A stretch of 64,000 nt of DNA from Salipiger marinus. GTDB lineage: Bacteria; Pseudomonadota; Alphaproteobacteria; Rhodobacterales; Rhodobacteraceae. The notes beneath the pieces are model-generated. The model was not told the DNA's origin and made no database searches. It saw only the letters and a program-made list of their open reading frames with translations. A program made the translations under genes and the position numbers. Location: contig NZ_FNEJ01000008.1 in the NCBI RefSeq assembly GCF_900100085.1, positions 124,001-188,000 of the forward strand. The letters are read 5' to 3'. Shown here one piece after another: positions 57,627 through 64,000 of the stretch (the first letter of the stretch is position 1; each line of letters opens with the position of its first letter).

Positions 57627-58685
57627 ATGACCCGCAGTTTCCCCCAGCTTTCCGACATCTTCCGCCATGGCTTTGACACGGTGATCGACGTGCGCAGCCC
57701 GGCTGAATTTGCCGAGGATCACGTCCCCGGTGCCATCAACCTGCCCGTGCTCGACAACGAGGAGCGGGCGCGGGTCGGCACCATCTACAAGCAGCAGTCG
57801 CCGTTTCTGGCGCGCAAGCTGGGGGCGGCCCTGGTGTTCCGCAACGCCGCCGCCCATATCGAGGGACCGCTGTCGCATCATGATGGCGGCTGGCGGCCCT
57901 TGGTCTATTGCTGGCGCGGCGGGCAGCGGTCCGGATCCTTCGGCTGGATGCTGCAGCAGATCGGCTGGCGCGCCGAGGTGGTGGAGGGCGGCTATCGCAG
58001 CTTCCGCCGTCTGGTGACGCAGGCCATGTATGACCAGCCGCTGCCGCACCGGCTGGTGCAGCTGGGCGGCCATACCGGCACCGCCAAGACCGCGCTGCTG
58101 CCGCGCCTTGCCGCGCGTGGCGTGCAGGTGGTGGATCTGGAAGGGCTGGCGCGGCATCGCGGCTCGCTGCTGGGATCCATGCCCGGCGGACAGCCCAGCC
58201 AGAAGGCGTTCGAGACGGCGCTGGCACAGGCCTTTGACGGGCTCGATCCGGCCCGGCCCGTGCTGGTGGAGGCCGAAAGCAGCAAGATCGGCCAGATCCT
58301 GCTGCCGCCCGCGCTGTGGGAGGCGATGAAGCTCGCGCCGTGGATCGAGGTGACGGCACCGCTCGAGGCGCGCGCCGCCTATCTGAACGCCGCCTATGAC
58401 GACATCCTGTCCGACGCGCCCGCGCTGAAGGACAAGCTGTCGGTGCTGCGGTTCCATCGCGGCCATGCGCTGGTGGACAGCTGGCTCGGGCAGATCGATG
58501 CGGGCGACCGGCTGGGCCTCTGCGCCTCGCTGGCGGCGGATCATTATGATCCGGCTTACGAAAAATCCATGCGCGCCATCGCGCCTGCGCTGCTGGCGCG
58601 GGTGGAAACGCCGGCGCTTGACGCGCCCGCGCTGGACCGGCTGGCGGACCGCATCGCGGCGGTGCTTCAGACCAGCGTGATCTGA
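57627..58685 (+). CDS. mnmH: tRNA 2-selenouridine synthase
   Basis: 352 residues from the ATG at 57627. The N-terminal rhodanese domain begins FDTVIDVRSPAEFAEDHVPGAINLPVLDN and has the catalytic loop VYCWRGGQRSGS. A P-loop-like GGHTGTAKTALLPRLAARG is followed by the C-terminal SelU domain (HRGSLLGSMPGGQPSQKAFE, VEAESSKIGQ). It turns 2-thiouridine at the tRNA wobble base into 2-selenouridine using selenophosphate. Its 3' end overlaps the convergent selD gene by 19 bases, linking supplier and user. Confidence 0.95.
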   Translation: MTRSFPQLSDIFRHGFDTVIDVRSPAEFAEDHVPGAINLPVLDNEERARVGTIYKQQSPFLARKLGAALVFRNAAAHIEGPLSHHDGGWRPLVYCWRGGQRSGSFGWMLQQIGWRAEVVEGGYRSFRRLVTQAMYDQPLPHRLVQLGGHTGTAKTALLPRLAARGVQVVDLEGLARHRGSLLGSMPGGQPSQKAFETALAQAFDGLDPARPVLVEAESSKIGQILLPPALWEAMKLAPWIEVTAPLEARAAYLNAAYDDILSDAPALKDKLSVLRFHRGHALVDSWLGQIDAGDRLGLCASLAADHYDPAYEKSMRAIAPALLARVETPALDAPALDRLADRIAAVLQTSVI

Positions 58686-60826
58686 CCGGGGGCCGCGTCG
58701 GTGATCTGGCCGATCACCGCCGCGTCATAACCTGCGGCGCGCAGCGCCGTCACCACCGCTGCCCCGTCGGGATGCGCCGCAAGCAGCCCGCCCGCCGTCT
58801 GCGGATCGAACAGCAGATCCGCCCGGGCGCCCTGCGCCGCCTCCAGCCCCGGCACGGCGGCGCGGTTCTGCGGATAAAGCGAGGAACGGATGCCCTGCCG
58901 CGCCAGCGCCTCGGCCCCCGCCAGCAGCGGCAGGGTCGCCAGATCAAGCCGCGCGCCGCAGCCCGAGGCCATGAGGATGCCGTGCAGATGCCCGGCCAGA
59001 CCAAAGCCCGTCACATCGGTCATGGCATGGGCGCCGCCCAGCAGGCGCGCCGCATCGCCCTGCGGACGGCACATGGAGGCCAGCGCTGCGGCGACAGCGG
59101 CCCCGGGGGCCAGCCCGCGCATTTCCGCCGCCATCACCACGCCCGATCCCAGCGGTTTGGTCAGCACCAGCGCATCGCCGGGCCGCGCGCCGCGCAGTGT
59201 GACGGGCGCCGCGTCGCAAAGACCGGTGATGGCAAAGCCGATGGTCAGTTCGTCGCCCATGGAGGTATGGCCGCCCACGATCTCGGCCCCGGCCTGCCGG
59301 AAGATTTCCGACGCGGCAGCAAGGATCTCGGTCACGCTGCGTTCGGCCAAGGCTTCCGACATGCGGGGCAGGATCAGGCTGGCGGTGGCGGCCTGTGGGG
59401 CCGCCCCCATGGCCCAGATGTCGCCAAGCGCGTGGACGGCGGTGATGCGTGCCATCACGCCCGGATCCTCGACAAAGGCGCGCAGATGGTCGGTGGTCAG
59501 CACCTGCCGCACCCCGCCCGTGCGCAGCAGGGCGGCATCGTCGCCGGGCAGCGGCGTGACGTCGGCGCGGGCGGGCGGCGGCAGGGTGGCAAGGGCCGCC
59601 GCCAGCGCGCCGCGTCCGACCTTGGCGCCGCAGCCGCCGCACAGGGGGGGCGCGGTGTCGGGGGTGCCCGCCGCGTGCGGCACCGGCAGGGGCGGCGGGG
59701 CCATCTGCGGCAGGTCGCGGAATTTCCGCATGAAGCGGCGGTCAATGTGATCCTTCCAGCGCCACATCAGCGGGCCTGCCGGGGCAAGCCCGAACCGGTC
59801 GGCCAGCGCCGATCTGCCCCCCAGCGAGATCAGCTTGAGGTAATCGCGCTGCGGCTGGTAGCGGCGGCGGTCCGGGCTGTCCGCCAGCGCCGCGCGCAGG
59901 TTGGCGTAAAGCACCGGCGCCTCGCGCACCGCAAACACCCCGGCCTTGGGGCGCGGGCTGTCGCGCAGATGCGCGCAGTCGCCCGCAGCAAACACCGCCG
60001 GGTCCGAGCTTTGCAACGTGGAATCCACGGTGAGAAAGCCGTGGTGATGGGCAAGGCCGGTCGCGGCCAGCCAGCCCTGCGCCCGCGCCCCCGCAGCCCC
60101 GGTGACAAACTCGGCCGCGATCCGGCGGCCATCGGCAAGCTCAAGCCCGGTGGCGGTGACGCGGGTGATCTCTGCCTGCTCGGTCAGGGTCACACCCGCC
60201 GCCTCCAGCGCCGCGCGCAGCTTGGCGGCGGCGGGGGGCCGCAGCGCCGACAGCGCCGTGCCCCGGTCCAGCAGATGCACCTCTGCCTTGCGGTTCCGCG
60301 CGCGCAGGGCAAAGGCCATGGCCATCGCCAGTTCCGCCCCCGCCACCCCGCCGCCGATCACCGCCACGCGGGCGGGGCCGTGCCGGTCGCGGAACCCCTC
60401 CCAGGCCTCGGCAAAGGGCCCCAGCGGTTTCGCGGGCAGGCCATGCTCGGCAAAGCCCGGCAGGTCGGGCATGGCGCTGGTGACGCCGGTATTCACCGAG
60501 GCGAGGTCAAAGCGGATCGGCGCGCGGCCCGCCACATGGATCTCGCGCCGCACCGGATCGAGCCCGGTGGCCGCGCCCAGCACCAGCCGCGCCCCGGCAA
60601 AGCGTGCAAGGCGGACAAGGTCGATCTCCAGGTCGTCGCGGGCGTAATGTCCCGCGACAAAGCCGGGCAGCATGCCGGAATAGGGCGCGGTGGGGCCGGG
60701 GCTGATCAGGGTCAGCCGCGCGCCGGGCAGCGGATCCATCCCCCACATGCGCAGCACCAGCGCATGGGTGTGACCGCCACCGATCAGCACGAGGTCACGG
60801 GTGAGGGGCAGGCTGGGCGCGCGCAT
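58667..60826 (-). CDS. selD: Selenide, water dikinase SelD fused to an FAD-dependent oxidoreductase
   Basis: 719 residues. The N-terminal half (about 1-375) is an NDH-2/pyridine nucleotide-disulfide-type flavoprotein: LVLIGGGHTHALVLRMWGM, ARVAVIGGGVAGAELAMAMAF and VFAAGDCAHL. The C-terminal half is SelD: PPLCGGCGAKVGRG, with catalytic Cys and Lys, then DDAALL, GGHTSMGDELTIGF and TDVTGFGLAGHL. SelD makes selenophosphate from selenide and ATP. The fused flavoprotein may reduce a selenium compound or recycle a redox partner, which is inference. The active-site residue is Cys, not Sec. Confidence 0.95.
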   Translation of the reverse strand: MRAPSLPLTRDLVLIGGGHTHALVLRMWGMDPLPGARLTLISPGPTAPYSGMLPGFVAGHYARDDLEIDLVRLARFAGARLVLGAATGLDPVRREIHVAGRAPIRFDLASVNTGVTSAMPDLPGFAEHGLPAKPLGPFAEAWEGFRDRHGPARVAVIGGGVAGAELAMAMAFALRARNRKAEVHLLDRGTALSALRPPAAAKLRAALEAAGVTLTEQAEITRVTATGLELADGRRIAAEFVTGAAGARAQGWLAATGLAHHHGFLTVDSTLQSSDPAVFAAGDCAHLRDSPRPKAGVFAVREAPVLYANLRAALADSPDRRRYQPQRDYLKLISLGGRSALADRFGLAPAGPLMWRWKDHIDRRFMRKFRDLPQMAPPPLPVPHAAGTPDTAPPLCGGCGAKVGRGALAAALATLPPPARADVTPLPGDDAALLRTGGVRQVLTTDHLRAFVEDPGVMARITAVHALGDIWAMGAAPQAATASLILPRMSEALAERSVTEILAAASEIFRQAGAEIVGGHTSMGDELTIGFAITGLCDAAPVTLRGARPGDALVLTKPLGSGVVMAAEMRGLAPGAAVAAALASMCRPQGDAARLLGGAHAMTDVTGFGLAGHLHGILMASGCGARLDLATLPLLAGAEALARQGIRSSLYPQNRAAVPGLEAAQGARADLLFDPQTAGGLLAAHPDGAAVVTALRAAGYDAAVIGQITDAAPGQITLV

Positions 60827-60882
60827 GGGGGCTCTCCGGGCTAGGGTGGACCGGGTCTAGCACGCGGGCTGGAAGGAGGGGA

Positions 60883-61078
60883 GGGGGCGCTGCCCCCGTC
60901 CGCCACGGGTGGACAGTTCAAAAAGATGGGGGCTCTGCCCCCGTCCGCCACAGGCGGACAGTTCAAAAGATGGGGGCGCTGCCCCCGTCCGCCACAGGCA
61001 GACAGTTCAAGAAGAAGGGGGCGCTGCCCCCGTCTGCGCTGGCGCGCAGACTCCCCCGGAGTTTAGGGGCAAGATGAA
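60883..61078. repeat. Four-unit tandem hairpin repeat, period about 45 bases
   Basis: GGGGGCGCTGCCCCC-type cores begin at 60883, 60928, 60972 and 61017. The first three are followed by a second hairpin of the form GTCCGCCACAGGCGGAC and a spacer GTTCAAAAAGAT. The last unit runs into CCCCCGGAGTTTAGGGGCAAGATGAA, the same tail as at 16395-16422. It fills the selD-urtE spacer. Slippage at such hairpins may vary the copy number. Confidence 0.85.
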
Positions 61079-61080
61079 TG

Positions 61081-61776
61081 TCAGATCGAGACCTTGTCCA
61101 GCAGCGCCTCGCGGCTGATCTGGCCCGCCTCGCCCGAGAGCGAGACCGTGCCGCGGGTCACGGCGAAGAAGCGGTCGGCCAGCCCCCATGTGAAGTCGAA
61201 ATACTGCTCCACAAGGATCACCGCCATGTCGCCCTGTTCGCGCAGCTGCGCGATGACGCGGCCGATCTGCTGGATGATGTTGGGCTGGATGCCTTCTGTC
61301 GGCTCGTCGAGCAGCAGCACCCGGGGGCGGGTGATCAGCGCGCGGGCGATGGCCAGCTGCTGCTGCTGGCCGCCCGACAGATCGCCGCCCCGGCGGTGCA
61401 GGAAATCCTTGAGGATCGGGAAAAGCTCGAAGATATGCGCGGGCACGCCGCGTTCGGCATGGGGCAGGCAGGCGAAGCCGGATTCGAGGTTTTCCTGCAC
61501 GGTCATCAGCGGGAAGATCTCGCGCCCCTGCGGCACATAGGCGATGCCCGCGCGCGCCGCCTGAAAGGCGTTGAGATGGTCCAGCACCTGTCCGTCCAGC
61601 GTGATCGTGCCGCGCGCATAGGGGTGGCGCCCGGCGATGGCCTTGAGCAGCGAGGTCTTGCCCACGCCATTGGTGCCCATCACGGCGGTGACCTTGCCCG
61701 GCTCGGCGGTGATGCCGATGCCATGCAGGATCTGGCTTTGTCCGTAATGCAGGGTCAGGTTGTCCACGCTCAGCAT
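61081..61776 (-). CDS. urtE: Urea ABC transporter ATP-binding subunit UrtE
   Basis: 231 residues: GTNGVGKTSLLKAIAG (Walker A), LSGGQQQQLAIARALITRPRVLLLDEPTEGIQPNIIQQIG (signature and Walker B). The QPNIIQQIG ending and length are those of UrtE (LivF-like). It powers uptake of urea with UrtABCD. It lies 9 bases after urtD and is the last gene of the operon seen here. Confidence 0.93.
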   Translation of the reverse strand: MLSVDNLTLHYGQSQILHGIGITAEPGKVTAVMGTNGVGKTSLLKAIAGRHPYARGTITLDGQVLDHLNAFQAARAGIAYVPQGREIFPLMTVQENLESGFACLPHAERGVPAHIFELFPILKDFLHRRGGDLSGGQQQQLAIARALITRPRVLLLDEPTEGIQPNIIQQIGRVIAQLREQGDMAVILVEQYFDFTWGLADRFFAVTRGTVSLSGEAGQISREALLDKVSI

Positions 61777-61785
61777 CTGGGGTCC

Positions 61786-62526
61786 TCAGCGTCCGAGATA
61801 GACGTCAATGACGTCCTGATTGGAAGTCACATGGTCAAGCGAGCCTTCGGCCAGCACCGCACCTTCGCAGAGCACGGTGACCTTGCAGTTCAGGCGGCGC
61901 ACGAATTCCATGTCATGTTCCACCACCACCACCGCGCGCGTCCGGGCGGCGCGGCGCAGCAGGTCGGTGGTGTGTTCGCGTTCGGCGGGTGTCATGCCCG
62001 CGGCGGGTTCGTCGACCAGCAGCAGCCGCGGATCCTGCGCCAGCAGCATGCCGATTTCCAGCCACTGCTTCTGGCCATGGCTGAGTTCGCCCGCGATGCG
62101 CGGCAGTTCGGCGGCAAGGCCGATCTCCTCGGCGATCTCCTTGATCCGGGCGGCGCCGCGCCGGGTCTTGCGGTAGAGCAGCACGTCGAACGGCCCGCGC
62201 CTGTTCTTCAGGGCGAGGGCGAGGTTTTCGCGCACGGTCTGCGCCTCGAACACGGTGGGTTTTTGGAACTTGCGCCCCACCCCCGCCCGCGCGATCTGGC
62301 TTTCGGACATCTTCAGCAGCGAGACGGATTTCTCCCCCCAGAGCACGCGGCCGGAATCGGGCCGGGTCTTGCCGGTGATGATGTCCATGAAGGTGGTCTT
62401 GCCCGCGCCATTGGGGCCGATGATGGCGCGCAGTTCCGGCTCGGCGATCTGGAAGCTGAGGTTGTTGATGGCGCGGAAGCCGTCGAAGCTGACCGAGACG
62501 CCGGACATTTCAAGAAGCGTTCTCAT
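61786..62526 (-). CDS. urtD: Urea ABC transporter ATP-binding subunit UrtD
   Basis: 246 residues from the ATG at 62526: VSVSFDGFRAINNLSFQIAEPELRAIIGPNGAGKTTFMDIITGKTRPDSG and LSHGQKQWLEIGMLLAQDPRLLLVDEPAAGMT. The SHGQKQWLEIGMLL form of the signature, in place of SGGQ, is diagnostic of UrtD versus LivG. Its ATG overlaps the urtC stop by four bases (ATGA). Confidence 0.95.
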   Translation of the reverse strand: MRTLLEMSGVSVSFDGFRAINNLSFQIAEPELRAIIGPNGAGKTTFMDIITGKTRPDSGRVLWGEKSVSLLKMSESQIARAGVGRKFQKPTVFEAQTVRENLALALKNRRGPFDVLLYRKTRRGAARIKEIAEEIGLAAELPRIAGELSHGQKQWLEIGMLLAQDPRLLLVDEPAAGMTPAEREHTTDLLRRAARTRAVVVVEHDMEFVRRLNCKVTVLCEGAVLAEGSLDHVTSNQDVIDVYLGR

Positions 62527-63761
62527 TTCTCCTCCTCGCCTTCGACGGTGCGGCGGGCGCCCTTGTCGGGGCCGAAATCGCCGGTGCGGAGCGGCACGGG
62601 ATGGCGGCGGCTGAGCAGATCGAAGAGCCCGCCGATGCCTTTGGGGGCCAGAAGCGTGACCGCCACGAAGCTGAGCCCCAGCAGCACCAGCCACCAGTCG
62701 GTCCATTGCACGGTATAGACGCCAAGGTTGATGTCGGGCGCGCCGCCGCCGGTGAACCAGCTTGACAGCAACGACACCGCCGCCGCCCCGAGGGCTGCGC
62801 CGTAAAGCCGCCCGCGCCCGCCGATGGCCACCCAGACCGCGAGATAGATGGAGGCGATGGGGGCGACCTCGGCGGGGTTGATGATGCCCGCCTGCGGATA
62901 ATAGAGCGCGCCCGCGATGCCCGCCACCACCGCCGTCAGGGTGAAGACGAAAAGCTTGTAGCTTTCCACGTGATAGCCCAGAAAGCGCACCCGGCTTTCA
63001 TTGTCGCGGATGCCGCGGATGACCGAGCCCATCTTGCCCGACACCACCCAGGCAAAAAGCACATAGCCCAGAGCCAGCGCCGCCGCCGAGGCCCAGAAGA
63101 ACCAGATCGACAGCGTGGCCTGCGGCACGGCATCGAGCCCCGGCAGGTTCTGCAGGCCGGAAAGCCCGTTATTGCCGCGCAGCCCGGCCTCGTTCTGAAA
63201 GAGGTAAAGCGACAGCGCCAGTGTCATCGCCTGCGTCAGGATCGACAGATAGACCCCGGTGACGCGGGACCGGAAGGCCAGCCAGCCAAAGACCAGCGCC
63301 AGAAGCCCCGGCACCAGCACCACCAGCGCCAGCTGCAGCACGAGGCTGTCGGCAAAGATCCAGAGCCACGGGAAATCGGCACTGCCCACCACGCCAAAGA
63401 TCTGCTGGCCCACGGCATCGCGGATCTCTTCGGGCGTGGGCGGGATCGCGGCGGCGCGCAGCGAGTCGGCGATGATCAGCTCGGTCCGGGCATACATCAG
63501 CCACATGCCGATCATGTAGCCGCCAAGGCCAAAAAACGCCATGTGGCCAAGGCTCAGGATGCCGGTATAGCCCCAGACCACGTCCATGGCGACGGCCACC
63601 AGCATCAGGCAGAGCGTCTTGCCCAGCGTCTTGACGAAAGAGGTGGAGAGATAGCCGTTGCCCGCCGCCTCCGACAGGATGGTGACAAGCAGCACGAACA
63701 GCGCCAGCGCCAGCAGGAACCAGGCGACGGAGCGGTTCTGGTGGAAAAGGCCTTGGGTCAT
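62523..63761 (-). CDS. urtC: Urea ABC transporter permease UrtC
   Basis: 412 residues from the ATG at 63761, with about ten membrane helices of the LivM type (MDVVWGYTGILSLGHMAFFGLGGYMIGMWLMY). It also has FRSRVTGVYLSILTQAMTLALSLYLFQNEAGLRGNNGLSGL, characteristic of UrtC. The upstream gap to urtB holds a large inverted repeat. A longer ORF start at 63893 reads across that repeat and is rejected. Confidence 0.93.
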   Translation of the reverse strand: MTQGLFHQNRSVAWFLLALALFVLLVTILSEAAGNGYLSTSFVKTLGKTLCLMLVAVAMDVVWGYTGILSLGHMAFFGLGGYMIGMWLMYARTELIIADSLRAAAIPPTPEEIRDAVGQQIFGVVGSADFPWLWIFADSLVLQLALVVLVPGLLALVFGWLAFRSRVTGVYLSILTQAMTLALSLYLFQNEAGLRGNNGLSGLQNLPGLDAVPQATLSIWFFWASAAALALGYVLFAWVVSGKMGSVIRGIRDNESRVRFLGYHVESYKLFVFTLTAVVAGIAGALYYPQAGIINPAEVAPIASIYLAVWVAIGGRGRLYGAALGAAAVSLLSSWFTGGGAPDINLGVYTVQWTDWWLVLLGLSFVAVTLLAPKGIGGLFDLLSRRHPVPLRTGDFGPDKGARRTVEGEEEK

Positions 63762-63798
63762 GCCGTTTGGTCCTCCGCGCGACGGGAAAAGTGGGCAG

Positions 63799-63911
63799 GG
63801 GGCTCTGCCCCCTCGGCCTCCGGCCTCACCCCCGGGATACTTCCGGTCAGAAGAAGACGGAAAGGGGTCGGAAGCTGTTTCTTCTGACCCCAAATATCCC
63901 CGCCGGAGGCC
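63799..63911. repeat. Large composite inverted repeat between urtB and urtC
   Basis: A GGGGGCTCTGCCCCC hairpin starts at 63799. Then outer arms GGCCTCCGGC (63815-63824) and GCCGGAGGCC (63902-63911) enclose inner arms GGTCAGAAGAA (63845-63855) and TTCTTCTGACC (63879-63889). It looks like two copies of an intergenic element facing each other. Its presence in the middle of an operon is unusual. Confidence 0.8.
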
Positions 63912-63962
63912 GGCCGGAGGGTGACGCCAGAAGCAACGATCGAGAAGGGGGCGCGCATGGTC

Positions 63963-64000
63963 TCAGTCTCCGGCGGCTCGGCCCTTGAGGGCGACGATGC
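63963..64000 (-). CDS. urtB: Urea ABC transporter permease UrtB (C-terminal end only)
   Basis: The minus strand at the window edge reads IVALKGRAAGD then TGA (63963-63965). The ending LKGRA is typical of UrtB, and the position upstream of urtC fits. Only about 11 residues are in the window, so the call rests mainly on context. The stop lies about 200 bases before the urtC start because of the inserted repeat. Confidence 0.65.
   Translation of the reverse strand, partial: IVALKGRAAGD

Overview
The window is a GC-rich stretch of an alphaproteobacterial chromosome, most likely from the Rhodobacterales (Rhodobacter/Paracoccus/Roseobacter relatives). The main support is the block hemN - fnrL - usp - ccoNOQP - ccoGHIS, in nearly the order known from Rhodobacter sphaeroides. 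Further support comes from three FnrL-type sites, an nrdR-ribD pair, a SelD fused to a flavin oxidoreductase, and the short GGGGGCGCTGCCCCC hairpin repeats typical of this group. No insertion sequence, prophage or CRISPR array was seen.

Layout. (1) 1-10965 is a catabolic island for a sugar acid or hydroxy acid: FAD-linked dehydrogenase, DapA-type lyase/dehydratase, LysE exporter, two SDR dehydrogenases, a 3-hydroxyisobutyrate-dehydrogenase-like enzyme, PhyH dioxygenase, RraA-type aldolase, AzlCD exporter and an IlvD/arabinonate-type dehydratase. Two divergent promoters carry the same TGGTATACCA palindrome, and a LacI regulator faces a double GGTATCGATACC operator. (2) 11031-16350 holds a DMT exporter, a short Ada-type regulator, alanine dehydrogenase with its Lrp-type regulator, a GMC oxidoreductase and a small EF-hand protein. 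(3) 16440-28727 is the micro-oxic respiration island. (4) 28749-34581 is a yejABEF peptide ABC importer. (5) 34786-41752 has a membrane cytochrome c, prephenate dehydratase, three Tad-type pilus/surface genes and a Glu/Leu-type dehydrogenase. (6) 41799-48548 is core information and vitamin metabolism: dnaG, rpoD, a YjbQ protein, nrdR and ribD. (7) 48835-56589 encodes one 2584-residue secreted mosaic enzyme joining a nuclease module and a 5'-nucleotidase module, with RTX repeats at its end. (8) 56775-60826 has a VanZ-like protein, tRNA-Phe and the selenium genes mnmH and selD, which overlap tail to tail. (9) 61081-64000 is the end of an urtBCDE urea importer, interleaved with hairpin repeats.

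The regions are mostly independent operons. FnrL probably ties its own gene, hemN, the oxidase operon, the oxidase assembly operon and the Usp gene together as an oxygen-limitation regulon. SelD and MnmH work in sequence: selenophosphate is made, then used for tRNA 2-selenouridine. The points most worth a second look are the giant nuclease/nucleotidase, a cluster of five GANTC (CcrM) sites in 39 bases before rpoD, the shared operators of the catabolic island, and an unexplained segment of lower apparent GC after rpoD.
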